A DNA stretch of 64,000 nucleotides from Stratiolaelaps scimitus (lineage: Eukaryota; Arthropoda; Arachnida; Mesostigmata; Laelapidae): contig JABWDB010000004.1 in the NCBI GenBank assembly GCA_019614645.1, positions 7,378,001-7,442,000 on the forward strand, given 5' to 3'. Every line of letters starts with the position of its first letter. The first letter of the stretch is position 1. The position numbers and the translations under genes were made by a program. Positions 52,079 to 64,000 of the stretch are shown piece by piece. The notes under the pieces are model-generated. The model had not been told where the DNA came from, ran no database searches, and worked only from the letters and a program-made list of their open reading frames with translations.

Positions 52079-55000
52079 AGTACGCAGATTAGTTGCATAA
52101 GCCTCCTGTTCGTTCGTTGTATCCCCAAATCATAATTCACTTTTGTTCAGGCCATACAACGTCACCCAGCTAGTACCAGCATCAGCTGTGTCAACCAACG
52201 CAGCGAAGCTTTTTCCTGTAGAGTTCCTCATGGCGTAGAGATGGTTCCGCGTTTTGCTTTTCTCTTTTTTCGTTTTATTTTTACCCCTTCGTCACCCCAT
52301 CTTTCACCACCAACCACCCCCTCCCCATGCCCCTGCACGAAAGGTCTTCGAAGCAAATCAGCCTTGGCCATAAGTGTCTCTACCAGGGGCAAGCATTGCT
52401 CGCCAGGCTGCCCGCAGCGCAAATGTACTGTGCCTGCTGTAGTCGAGAGTAACGTAGCGTCTTCTTCCACTATTCACTTTTTGCGTGACTTTCTCTACCC
52501 GACGCCTTCTCCGGATTTCGTTCTAGGGCATCGCTGTTCAGAGCAGGGAATGCAGGAAGCCTTGTAAAGTACTGCTCCCACAAGCACCGCACAGAGTAAA
52601 CGTGCGATTGCCTGTCATGAGTTTGTCTGTCCGGGTGTGTGTGGGTCGGTGTTTGCCCACCTCTTACCTCCGCAGTGGCACCAACATTTGTGATGGCCCG
52701 CTGTAGCTGGAATAGCTAGGATTCGTTCTATACGCGTTTGCCCTTCGCATGTCGCGTCATGGGCGCTGTTCGTTGCCGCTTGTCTCCGGACGTCGGGGTG
52801 TCCTGAACAGTACGTCGCCGCATGCGACACAGTTGTCATTTGTAACTTACCGCAGTCATAGGTTATCTTGCAGTCCATATTTGCCGTCTGTTTTGCTTCA
52901 ATGCTCCTCGAAGACTATAATTCTTGTATAGTGCTTCAAGTACCGCCATCCGCTTTCCTTCGAATATACCAGGATGACGTGATTATATTGACTACAGCTA
53001 GGAGCAGCTATTAGATCCAGTTGATTTTGGCGTGCCCATCCTTTTTTTCTGTGGCGAAGCGGGGTAGGGGGAAAATTGAGACCGTAATTCGGTGAGCGTA
53101 GTGTAGTCATGTCTGGCTGCCCAAATCTCGTCTATCAACGTTGACACATTTGCATATCCAGTATACCGCTACAGGCACAGCCAAGGTCACCAACGTTACA
53201 TGCGTTGTTACCACATGAGATTGCAACATGTCGAGGTTGGTGCCAGCGACATCGGAGAGGAACTCGATGGGTTTTCAGATTTGACCGGCATTTACACTAC
53301 ACATTAGCTCGGGATATTGTTAGCCATCCACACACGTAAGCATAAATCCGCTGACAGTCACACTGAGTATGATTGTGCTGTATACTTCAGTTGCATATAG
53401 TATAGCTTTCTCTCTGGTCATACGTTATTTCTCCTACCTCCGTGTCTCTAGCGCTCCGAGTTTGTGCGTGTCTGTAATGCTGGATTGAACGAAGTTGTGG
53501 TACGAGTAGTAGTGCTCGAGGTTGGTGGTAATATTGGCGGTAGGATGCCGCACGATTCGCCGATGCCGTCTATACCTTCATACTCTTACGGACGAAGGCC
53601 CTAACTGTCAATGCCCCCTTGCGGGGCCCGAAACGACGGGCGGTTCGTGGATGCTGTCACTTGGTCGGGGTTGGTGGGATCTTCTTCTTTGCCTATTTCT
53701 TGCACTCGCGACGCCACCCGCCACTAGCCGAGCCTCCTCACCCCTCTCTATCTCATTCTCCCTATCCGCATCTCTCTTGCTTGCCGCTGAGTTTCGCGAG
53801 ACTTACGCCGATTGCGTCTGCATGCGAGACTAGCTTTGCACTAAACTGCTACCGCACTCGTCTCTATTCTCTTGTCGGCTTCTGTTCTGCAACGGCTGCA
53901 GAGGAGGGCAGATTCAATCTTGCCACCACCACCCACCGTCACCGCTGGGGACCCTCTTGGGGTGTAGGCTTCTCCACGAACCGCGGGCAAAGGGGAACGA
54001 AATGGAGTAGCAGGTTGGAGGTGGCGCGGCGGCCGTGTTCTTCAGGACGCGGGCTGCAACCGTTCACAAACGCCTTTCCCTACCCTGCCTACCGAGTTAT
54101 CTCCACTCTCTCACCCTTCTGGGCCGTGGGCCGAAGTGTAAGGCAACTGTACTGCCGTGGTGTGCTTGGGATAAAGGGACGCCACTGCCTTCTCGCTCCA
54201 GAGAGGTGGGTAGACGAAGCTACGTCCTGCTTGCTTGCCAGCCTGCATGCCGGCCGGCGCACCTTCCAACCACCCACTTCGACGTACCAAATAGGCAAAC
54301 GCCTGGCTCATGGACCGCTCGCCGATGCCGGGACTAGCGCCGGTCGGCGAGTCCAGGTCTGGGCTCTCGTGCTCTTTGGCTCCTCTGGCTTTGCCTCTAG
54401 GGAGAAGGTGCGAAGAACGAATTTGAGATTTACATTTCGAGGATGCTTGAGTGGTCGAGGGTCGAACGAGATGAAGGTCCGAAGGGCGGTCGTTTCTGTT
54501 GTGTGAGAGGATGGGATGACAACGGAAGGACACGTGAACGCGAAGAAGGATCTGAGGTGGACACCCATGTGCAAGTGCAGCAGGCAGGGATGCGGACGCG
54601 GACACGGGTCCCGGCGTCATCCCGAACAACGGGAACAAAGGGGGGAATCGTACCAAGCGCTGACGGCACATGCCGGGAGCTAGCAATCGACTCGACTGCG
54701 TTGACCCCGCTGGAGTGAGCTGACTGTGTGACTAGATTTGGTGTGGCTACGCCACTGTACCGTGGACAAATTGGTCACAGGAGTCTTGAAGAAGGAAATT
54801 GTATGCTGTACTGGTGGACGAGGCCGGCGTGAAAGATCGGGGAAGGAAGCCTTAAAGCTTTTCGAACAGCCTAACTGAAGTAGGCGATCTGCTAGAAATC
54901 CTAGTTGATTATTGTTAATTTTTCACACTCGATTTCTCTCGCTTTTAGAAATGGTTCAAAATAACATTCGCTATGAGGGATGTAACGTTTTGAATCGAGT

Positions 55001-58000
55001 TAATTTTGGGTAAATCGAGTGTGACGGACTTGGAAGTTCTATAATTACTTCTGGTGTCACCGACTGACAGCTGGATCCGCACACCAAACCATTTTGTGAA
55101 CAACACACACACACAGTGCAGTTCGATAGCTTTTATCCCGTACTCTGCAATCCCTACTATTACGATATAGATATCCGCATTCCCACGTCGGACGATTCAG
55201 CCATTCTACCAAATCGTTCAGATGCCCTGTTTATAATAAGTCGTTCTTGCTAGACTAATTTCATTGTCACCTCCGTACAGGCGACCCTCCTTACATACTC
55301 GCATTGTGCGGATTTCTTACATGGCCTACACGGCCCGATCAATTTGCCACATTTCCGGCAATCTGAGTCGCTTCACCGCGGTGGTGCACGCATTACTCGA
55401 GTTAGCGCAAGTTCGCCAGGCCCACAAACTGGTGCATTGTCATGGTTCTGCGCTCCTTGTCATTTTCATCGTCAGCGACGTCGCCGTCGCCGCCACCGCC
55501 ACCAAATGCCTTGTTCAATTCCACAAACCGTGCGCCACAAACACGATGACGTGTTTCCCTCCAGTGTGTGGTCGGCCGCCAGGGGTCTGGTTGTCGTTGT
55601 CGCTGGCCCTGGTGGCCGTTGCAGTTGCTCGTCTCTCAAGCCTCCTCTCGTCGACGAGTGATGGCACAAGGCAATCAGCGTTATGGCACAATGTCGCGTT
55701 AGACCCCCCTCATGGTTCTCTATCTAACTCTCTCCTTCTTTCACTAGCTCTACCTTCTTCCACTCTCCATCTCGCGTGCTTATTCGGCGTCTCTCGCTCT
55801 CCCCGAACAATCCCTCCGACCTTCCCTGTCCCGTTGTTGTTTTCCGCACTTAGCTTCGCCTCTCCCGTACCGCGAGATCCCTCGAAGTCGGGGTCGACCG
55901 CGTGTGCAGCAGCTATCCCGCCCGTCATCGCAATCTCTGACATTTAATATAACGCTCGGCCAGACCGCGATGCTACGATACGAGGCAGTGATCGTAGTGT
56001 GGTGCGGTCTCCCAGCAGGCGAAGTCCCCTCGAATCCCTGCCACCAGCCTCGCTGCCAAGAAGCCATTCGGCTGGGACGGCCGTGGGAGTGTGTCCCATC
56101 ACGAGCATTGCTGTACTGCTAGCGATCCCTATCATCCGGCTCGGCTGGCAGCTTGGTCGGCAGCTTCCTCCGGATACTCCAGTTATATCAAGACGACACC
56201 GGCGTCCGAACCCCATCAGCCCGCCCTTGTTGTTCCTGCTGTTGTTGTTGTCGCCATCATCGGCGTCTCAGCTGCTGCTGCTGCTACAGCAAATCGCCAG
56301 ATCACGAGGGAGTGCGGTCGGTCTCGGATTTGGGGGCGACGAGGGTTGGGGGGTTGCCGGGGAGGAGGCTCGTAGCAAGTTGCCTTTTCCATACAGGAGA
56401 GAACTGGTGCTGGACCGCGCGGAAAGTGGTAGATAGCGGGAGCAGCTCGTTGGCCAGAGAAGGATCACGAATGAGAAGTAGCACGCTGGTGAAGAGTGAG
56501 ACTGGCAGACCAACGGTTGAGCGTCCAGCAACAGCAGCGGTGCCGGCGGATGGATCGGGCAGGATGATTATTCTTCTAATAATACGTACGTCCGCTTGGC
56601 GCCGCGGGGATAGTGGCAAAGGTGGGGAGGGGTTGGCGCTGACGACGAGGGTCCGGAGATGCCCCAGATAGCAGCAAGACTCGGCGGCCCGGTTTCCAAC
56701 CTGTCCTCCTCTGCACAACCGAGAACCACTATCAATGGCAATAATAACAACTGTGTGACAACCTCAACAGCGACGACGACGACGTCGATGATGACGGCAA
56801 CCACAGCAGCAGCAGCAACAGCAACTGTAATAATAATAATAATAATCTGTCAATTGGTAAGATAAACATGATTGGCGGTTGCCAGCCAACCGTTGCCGCT
56901 ACTGCTGCCGCCGTAGTCGCTGTGACTGTGGCGACGCCTGCAGGAGACCTTAAGTGGATTAGCTGAGGGGGACAATGACAGCGGTGATCGAGGCAACCGA
57001 CGGCAACGGCGGACGCTGGCAATGTTGCGACGAGGGAGCGGACCAAGGACCAGCGGCTATAGGAAGCGGAACAAACCAACAAAGCGTTGGGATGAAGACT
57101 GACGATGCTGGCGCTGCCGCTGCCTCTCCTGTTGCTACGAATAAGTGCTCCGGGTGGGCCGACAGTGGCACTATGTATAGTAATGTGGCGGGCACTAAGC
57201 GGGTGTCGTCGAGTGGTCACTGTAGCAACAACAGCAGTATGGCCTTCGCCCGATAGAAGCCCTGCAGTGGGAGCAGCAGCTTCATTTCATCGAGCTCCAC
57301 ATAGGGCTGTGCTGGTTGGGATGTAGCATCCCGACGTGGTGGGGACAAGAGCACCGGGGAAGAATCAGGACTTGGAAGGCGGATGAGGCCGGTACCTGCT
57401 GTCCAGGTCAGCGAATGAAACCTGCAGGGGCTATCTATAATATCTATCTATCGACTCTGAAGTGAGTGACTGTAAGTAATAGCAACCAATCGAGTAGCAT
57501 GCGGTTGATGTAAGCAGACGGGCACTAGGGATCGCTGAACCCGGTGCTGCCGCCATTACGGGTTCAGCTTAACGCAAATGGTCTGGGGTACCTGCTGGCG
57601 TACGTGTGATTCGTTAACAGGGTTTATATATATGTAATAGATGAGGAGACGGATAGGTTAACTCCATAATGAAGGTAGAAGTTTTATTGGAGCCCCAAAG
57701 GTTACAGATTTTCAAGAAATCGCCACAATCGCGGTGGCTACTTTAACCTTCTTTTGCCTGTGTCATATTCTGCGAGCGTCGATTCTTTCGTTGCTAAGGT
57801 TCGGTTATTTGGAGCGCTCCCCCAAGCGAACTCCGCAAATTACAATGCCCGTTACGAGTTTTTAAGTTCGTACTCAGGTAACACTTTCTAAACACATTGT
57901 TAATACGCTTAATATTTCGTAAATATTTTCTGGACGGAAGGTCTCACTCCATTGTCATTTACACGTTAGCACCTCCCAAATGTCTCGTTGAAGACACTTA

Positions 58001-58953
58001 ATAAATATAATAATAATTATTTGTACTTGTAGTCGATACTGTCTGAGCAAGCAGTTGAGTGAATGCTTCTCTCATTGACTCTCTTCTACAGGATCACCAT
58101 ATGCTGACATGACCTGGAATAGTTAAGCAACGATATGGGACATTAATAATAATTGTGACTTTTCTAAAGACAACGTTGCATCGTCCTAACGATATCTTAA
58201 GAGTGGACGAGAAAACAGGAAGAGAAACCATACACAAATCATCAGTCATGCCAGAGTGCGTCAATGTTCAGTGAAAATCTTAAAGCTCTGATCGGATTTT
58301 GAGCAATCTCTTGTCAGTTTTTTTCTTGTAGTTTTTCTTCGTAACGTACATGTTGCTATCGAGATAGGTAGTATATATGTTTGCTAGCATGCGAAAGAAC
58401 AACAATTGCAGAGAAGGTTACCATCGAAACCGCTAAACATTGTGCAGTTGCCCATAAGATTGCGTAACTCTCTCCAAAACCCCTGTGCACGTGTGTTCGC
58501 ATATACGGCTGACGTGCAGGGCTAATCTACAGCGCAGGTGATGCATTTGCCGAAAAGCAGCGCCGGCGCAGAAGGGGAAGTCGCTGCAGTAACAGCAGCG
58601 CCTGCTGCTTCTGGTAAAACAGCCGCAGAAAGGCAGCTTATGCTGTGGAAACACAGTCCGTCATCCAACAGCCGCCTCCCTTGTTGGCCGCTGTGGTGGT
58701 GGTGGTGGTGGCACAACCCGTTGCTTTGGTTGGCGGCCGCGCTCCATCGCCGCCACGGAGTCACTGGTCGGCAGTCGTTTTGTACTTGGAAGAGTTTATG
58801 AGCCGTGATGCAGCTGCTGCTGCTGCTGCGAGGCAGCAAACGTATGAACGAACACTCAATGGACAACCAAATAGGTGTCGGTAGTGGAGCGCGGCGTCGG
58901 TGGCAGGAATGGAAACAGCAGCAGCAGCAGCAGCAACAGCTCTGACTGAATGC

Positions 58954-58984
<31 letters not shown>
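58954..58984. repeat. (TA)n microsatellite next to CAG repeats
   Basis: About 15 TA units follow a (CAG)n tract at 58916-58937. Confidence 0.95.
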
Positions 58985-58985
<1 letters not shown>

Positions 58986-61479
58986 CACGTCCATGTGCGT
59001 ACATTTGCACTCGTTCTCACTTGCCCCCTCCCACCGTCGTCTTTGTACTCAAATATCGCATTATCCCTGGCTGTGCAGCTTTTTCCTGGCCCAAAAGCGA
59101 CCGGCAGCGATCGTGGGATTTCTCTTGCCCCGCAGGATAGCGCCTGCCTCGCGTCTCCACCGCCTTGCGTTCGTGGTTAGATTTTTCAGATCATATTCTC
59201 ACTAGGTCTCTCGTCATAGCATTCTTCGGATTGTAGTCAGAGAACAGAGAGCGAGAGAGATAGAGAGAGCTCAGCTAGGCATGTGGTTGAGATGAGCAGC
59301 AGGGAAAAAGGAGGAGAGAAAAGCTCTTTGTCAACTGAGCGGCAGAGCGTGGTCGACGGATCGTTCTACACAGCCTAAGAGAGTCTGGCTGTGTCGTAGG
59401 TCGGTGTAGGTCCGGCGATACTGCCGGATGCCGGATGACACTGGCTAACGGCTAACCCGAGCCTGAAAAAGCAACTAGGCCTTCTAACGGGTACGTTGTA
59501 TGAGGCCCGTTTCTTATTTACTAGAGCGCATATTTAGACTTTGTCGTGTGTACTTGCCTTCAACGGGGGAGGGGTGCCAAAAAAAACATACAGACCTTCG
59601 TTAGAGAAACACGAGTGACTAGCTAAGATATCAGAGCTAAGAGATCTAATCTCAAAGACAGGTGAATATCACGTAGATAAATATGTCACATGAATGAGAT
59701 AAATATGTTAGTCATGCTTAATATATCGTCAGGGCGAGTTGAGTCTCAGAGAAACAACGAGAACGTATAAGATAGGAACGAAAACACATAAGTGCATTTT
59801 TAAGCTATGCAAAATATTCTAATAATATTCTTCAAGAATCTCGTTGAGTGGATTTAGTTTAATAAAAAGTTTCATTGATAAGTTTATATCTCAACGTGTT
59901 GGATCTCTGTGAAGATATGAATACGATCGGCTGCCGCCTAGAGAAGCAAGGGAAAAAGTTCACCTACGGTTTAATGCTTGGCGGATGCGTATATGTATAT
60001 TCATGAAAGAATTATTCTGAGTCGCATTGGATCATTTCCCAGCGTACCTACAGTCACAACAATGACAAGAAGAAGAAGAAGAACCTGTGAACCACGGCCA
60101 AATTTCATTATTGAACCCTATTGGGGTGTTGCGGCCACGATGATAGTTTAGTCAAATTCATTTCGCTTTTGTTGGCTGGAATTATTGCCTTGATTCGAAT
60201 TTCGAATACGTGGAGAGAGAGTGATAGCGAGAATGGAAGGTCTGCTAAGAACGTTCGTTCTTTCGATCGTTGTCGAGATTTGCGCAATTTCGCGGCCGCG
60301 AGTCACTACCGAACGGGCAGCCTGCTCCGGGTAGCACGGGGCATCCTGGTCGGGTCGGACAGGCGCTGAAAGAGGAGTTGATGATCGTGAACCTATGATT
60401 TTATGACACTCAGATATGCATGCACGGCAAGCGATGGTTCTTATGGTTTCGAATGACACCATCTCGACGAAGAGCGTCTCGTTTCGAGAGACGATGACGT
60501 TGCGAAGCCAAACGTTTGCGGAAAAGAAAGAACTGCCCGAGTGAAATCAACCACAAAGGCAATTGGATCTTGGTGATTTTATAGGAGCAAAAAGTAAGAA
60601 AATACAGGAACCAGTGTAAGCTATTTCGTTGCTCGCGCGTTTATCCTCTAGATTGAATATCACGCCACTTCCTGATCTACATAGTGGCACTCATGAGTCG
60701 CGTGCTATCGTGAGGGACTCTGAGGAGAAATGTAAGCACAAACTGTAATTTTAGTAAAATCTGCTCATCATAAGATCTAACTTCAATGGGTGGACCCATG
60801 ATTGGAATTTTGTTTTACGTAACCGACGGACAATCGAAAACACTAAGGGTCTCTACCATGGCCAGATTGATTGAAGGGCCAGAGCCCGTCTCTAGTTGAG
60901 TTCCCTTGGGGGCTATCACGTGCTCAGGATGTAATGCAAGCCAGTTACGGGTTGGCAATACATAGAGGAAGAACGACATAGATTGTTCGTTAGCTTCTGT
61001 TTATCCTGGAAGGCTTGACGCAATTGTCTTTCTCATATTTGCGTAACTTGATGATGTTGTCTAACCTTTGCATTTGAAGTTCGGACCTCGGAGTGCTTCT
61101 GTCTGTCGGCTCTATCATCTGGCCAATACCGTATGGCGGGAAGTGAACCTCAGCCTAAATCTCTTCCATCTATAGATAATTTCAACTTAAATCATTTCCT
61201 TGTAAAGGTGACATCAACTTTGTAATAATATCTGAACCCAGTGCCTGCCTCGCCTTGACCTGCTCCTGATCCATTGGACTGCAACTATTCGCAGCTGGTG
61301 GCTTCGTTCAGTTCCTTCGTGTGGACCTTCCATATTCCTTGGCTCTCTTCAAATGCACTTACTTATTGCTTTCTCTTCCTAATTTGTCCATACAAAAAGT
61401 CTCATCTTTTTTTCAACTCTGGAGGGGTTGTTACTGGGGCCATGGTTTGGAACTACCTTCGTATTACAAAAACAATATG

Positions 61480-61545
61480 CCATATGCGAGATTCGAACAA
61501 AAGACCCTAGAGATCCAAGTCATCGGAGCCACCCCACGTCATCCC
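61480..61545 (-). mobile_element. tRNA-like sequence, probably a SINE head or tRNA pseudogene
   Basis: The minus strand reads an A-box-like TGGCTCCGATGACTTGG (61531-61515) and a B-box-like TGTTCGAATCTCG (about 61500-61488), 33-34 nt apart as in tRNA genes. The T stem and acceptor stem are not complementary. Open frames across 61274-61658 on the plus strand are shadows of this and neighbouring non-coding sequence. Confidence 0.4.
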
Positions 61546-61846
61546 ACTTGGAAAGGTCTCCTTGTAAGCTACTTAGTAATTTTCCTTTCATCGTTGTTAC
61601 TGGAGGCGTTCGTTTTAAGGGTACATTCTGCCAAGAAGTCATTAAGACACTGAGGTAAGGTAAATGACATGTCAGATCAAGGGAAATTCGATTATATTAA
61701 TATTCTATATGTTGTTGACGTCCTGCGTGGTACTCCTGTGTCAGGCTGTGTAACTATTTTATTATCAGCGTTATCGGATTGCGTGACTTTCCGTACAAGT
61801 TGTGCATACATTCAGCATCCACCTAAGGCCAGAGGGTTTCCAGCTT

Positions 61847-61894
61847 ACGGATTCATCTTTTCATATATATATATATATGAAAAGATGAATCCGT
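61847..61894. repeat. Perfect 48-bp palindrome with (TA)n core
   Basis: Fifteen non-TA bases on each side (ACGGATTCATCTTTT and its exact reverse complement) flank CATATATATATATATATG. The whole 48 bp is self-complementary without a mismatch, centred between 61870 and 61871. Confidence 0.95.
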
Positions 61895-62090
61895 TGCGCA
61901 CAATGGTAAATAATAGTTCATTAGCCGATTATTGGCAGAACGGCAAGTTTGGTAGAATTTGTTGTTCCGTTCGTTGTTTTCCAATGCATTCGATTTTCAC
62001 GTGGTTGTCCAGTACATCAAACACTGCCAGTATCTAGTGAAATATAAAATTGGGCTCGCGACCCATTATGCAGAACCTCACGTACGCAGC

Positions 62091-64000
62091 CCCATGAACA
62101 CTCAGCAAGCAGAAAGTTCCCCCAATTGCGACGGCTTCATCGCTGCCTACGCCACGCTACCGCCCTCGCATTGGAACTGCGCCCGTCCGTCGTTGCGTGC
62201 GAAACGTTGGGCGTTGCTGTCTGCGACCATCATCCCTCAGGCGTCCTTTGAACTACATGGAGGCAATGCAGGCCAACCGGCGTTTTGTCGACTCGGCCGC
62301 TGCGCCGGCGCGGCTCAGTGTTCAGCAAGCAATCCAACGCGGCGAACGCCGGCCGCTGACGACGCTGGCATCGGACGCGGCGCGCAAATTAAAAATTTCA
62401 GCTCTCAATGAAAAATGGTCTTTCCGCTGTCCCCTCTTGCGACCCCTTCCGGTCCCAGGCCGTCACAGTTCCCCTTTACGATCTGAACGTTGCCTGCTCT
62501 CACTGGCAGTTGCCTCCAGTCTCCGAAGGGTACACCACACACATGTACAGACATACATACACGCCATCCGGCAGCAGCAGCCGGGCCAGGGCTGGCATTG
62601 CCGTCTAACCGTTGCTGGCTGCCCGACTCGAGACTCAACTCGCCCTTGCGCCCATTATGGGCAAATGGCCCCGGGCGAGCGGGCGGGCAGGCGGTCGGTC
62701 GGTAGCAAATGAGACCGAATTTGAGAGGCTCGGTGCAGCGAGCACACGAACGAGCACGCCGGCTGGCTGGGGGACTCCGGCGGATTTTGGGGTTGTTGGT
62801 GGGGAAGAGGTAGGAAGGAGCGACGTAATTAATACGGCAACGTCTTCCATTAATCTGAACGTCAACACTAATGGCGACAGCGGCAACCGAGGCCGGTGAG
62901 CAGCGGCACCATGGTACTCCTGCACAGTGCACCCCACAGAGTGAGGGAAAGACGCCCAGCCTGCCCCTTCGTGCTTGCTCCGCTAACGTTGCCGATCGAG
63001 TTGCAGTCGCAGTGCGCGAGTCCGCCGAGGAAGGCTCGTTGCCACCGAAGAGGAGTGAGCTGTGGATAAGAAGCCTTGAACGGGGGTTGGGTGAGAAGGA
63101 CCAACAAGGGACCAGGATGGGGACCCCCGAAGGAAAACGGGAGCTGTTGCCCGTTGAGTCAAGATTGAGCTCTGGCCTCACTCGCTTTGGTTGGTTCCAG
63201 TTATCCAGCGTCTATCATGGTACCGCGGGTCGACATCCGCGCTCTGCAGACCACGGCAGACAACGGCGTTTCTATCCACATTTGCGTCGTCGCTCAGCAG
63301 CACCACTCCGCTCTCGCTGTAGTTCTGCCTCCTTCCGCGGCCCCGTCACACCGCCGCATGCCTAGCGAACCTCCAACAGTCCCGATCGTTTTCCAGCAGG
63401 ATCGAGGGACACAAGAGGACGAGAGAATTGAAGGGCGAACCGACCCGGTATGGTGTCAACGGGACTGCGGAAAGGAGGGGCAAATTCGTCCGCTCAGTGA
63501 GTTGCGGTGTTAGACCATGCTAATCTGTGGGTGTGTGGTGCGTGGCGTGTGGTGTCTGTGCGGTGTAGTGTTGTCATGCGAGAGGTTCGTGCGAGAACTA
63601 TCAAGGGGCGTCGGGGCCTGTGTGTGGGAGGGAAGGGCCACGAGAAGCAGCGAAGAAGCGGGGCCTGGGGAGCGTTTGAAAAGTGGGAAGCTGCAGCCTT
63701 CAGAAGGGAGCGGCCGTGGAGAAGAGACGAGCGAACGGGTGGCGGGGATTCGGTGATGGATCGCGATTCGGGACCAGTCGAGCGTTGTCACATCGATAAC
63801 GTCTGATATTGAGCGACGGCAGCGCACCCTGTGGCTGTGCCTCGTGTATTCTTGTGCGGCTCTGCAGAGGCTGCTACCACTGACGACGACGGCTGACTTT
63901 ATATGAGCTCGTTTGTAAATGAGTCTGTACCTCGATTTGTCAGCATGATTATTGTACGTGCAGTTGTGTCTGCATTGCAGAATTGAGTTGGCTCCCATTT
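62091..64000. other. GC-rich block with long open frames on both strands
   Basis: The longest frame (62405-63181, minus, 258 codons) begins at a non-ATG codon and contains no domain I know. Plus-strand frames of 164-171 codons overlap it. The block is cut off by the window end. Confidence 0.35.

Larger units (their letters stand above)
49601..59420. other. Long GC/CpG-rich block with triplet repeats
   Basis: GC-rich islands at 49600-50600, 51420-52000, 53600-54720, 55300-57400 and 58500-59420 carry CAG, CAA, AAT, GTG and GCT runs. Frames of 130-295 codons are open on both strands over the same bases, which is what low stop density alone produces. A donor-like GTAAGA at about 56858 follows an AAT run that reads poly-Asn in one frame. 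A promoter, 5' UTR and first-exon region of one or more long genes is the best guess. Confidence 0.4.
59421..62090. other. Non-coding sequence with a tRNA-like repeat and palindrome
   Basis: Apart from the tRNA-like stretch at 61480-61545 and the 48-bp palindrome at 61847, I see nothing. GAGA tracts end near 59275, just before this stretch. Confidence 0.5.

Noticed and set aside
55264..55947. 227-codon plus-strand frame as a membrane protein
   Set aside because: The hydrophobic stretches come from CT-rich and triplet-rich sequence, and opposite-strand frames are also open. There is no ATG-plus-signal architecture or known family.
61274..61658. Plus-strand ORFs of 76-110 codons
   Set aside because: They run across a tRNA-like repeat on the opposite strand and start mostly at non-ATG codons. 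Similar translated tRNA-like peptides are a known annotation artefact.
62405..63181. 258-codon minus-strand frame as a gene
   Set aside because: It starts at a non-ATG codon, has no recognisable domain, overlaps long plus-strand frames, and stop codons are rare in this GC-rich block.

Overview
This is a eukaryotic nuclear window, most likely from an arthropod. The evidence is spliced reading frames with GT..AG introns, many (TA)n, (CT/GA)n and CAG/CAA-type microsatellites, tRNA-derived SINE-like repeats, and a decayed non-LTR retrotransposon end of a family common in arthropods. A mite or other chelicerate would fit, but the sequence does not prove it. No ribosomal RNA, intact tRNA, CRISPR array, prokaryotic operon or viral genome was seen.

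The only gene I can support well lies on the minus strand at 42942-47579. It has four exons whose splice phases agree at every junction. It encodes a predicted secreted protein of 262 residues: a signal peptide, an arginine-rich basic region with two cysteines, and a Thr/Ser/Pro-rich mucin-like tail with three N-glycosylation sequons. I do not recognise it as a member of a named family.

Layout. 1-3150 is ordinary non-coding sequence. 3150-8900 alternates GC-rich blocks with plain sequence and holds two weak plus-strand exon chains (4207-5636 and 6463-7160), plus competing minus-strand frames. 8900-20160 is mostly non-coding, with many (TA)n arrays and one small ORF with a hydrophobic N-terminus (16488-16817, minus). 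20168-20776 is the 3' end of a non-LTR retrotransposon. 20780-31300 is non-coding, with GC-rich islands at 22800-23720, 27930-28460 and 30020-31290. 31300-42940 is AT-rich and carries SINE-like repeats and hairpins. 42942-47579 is the mucin-like gene. 49600-59420 and 62090-64000 are long GC/CpG-rich, triplet-repeat-rich blocks. They look like promoter/5' UTR territory with open frames on both strands, and I found no recognisable protein in them.

The most interesting signals are the mucin-like gene, (TA)n arrays that form the cores of longer inverted repeats (one a perfect 48-bp palindrome), and two small dispersed repeat families each present twice. In the GC-rich blocks stop codons are scarce, so open frames there are weak evidence. 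I kept such calls at low confidence.
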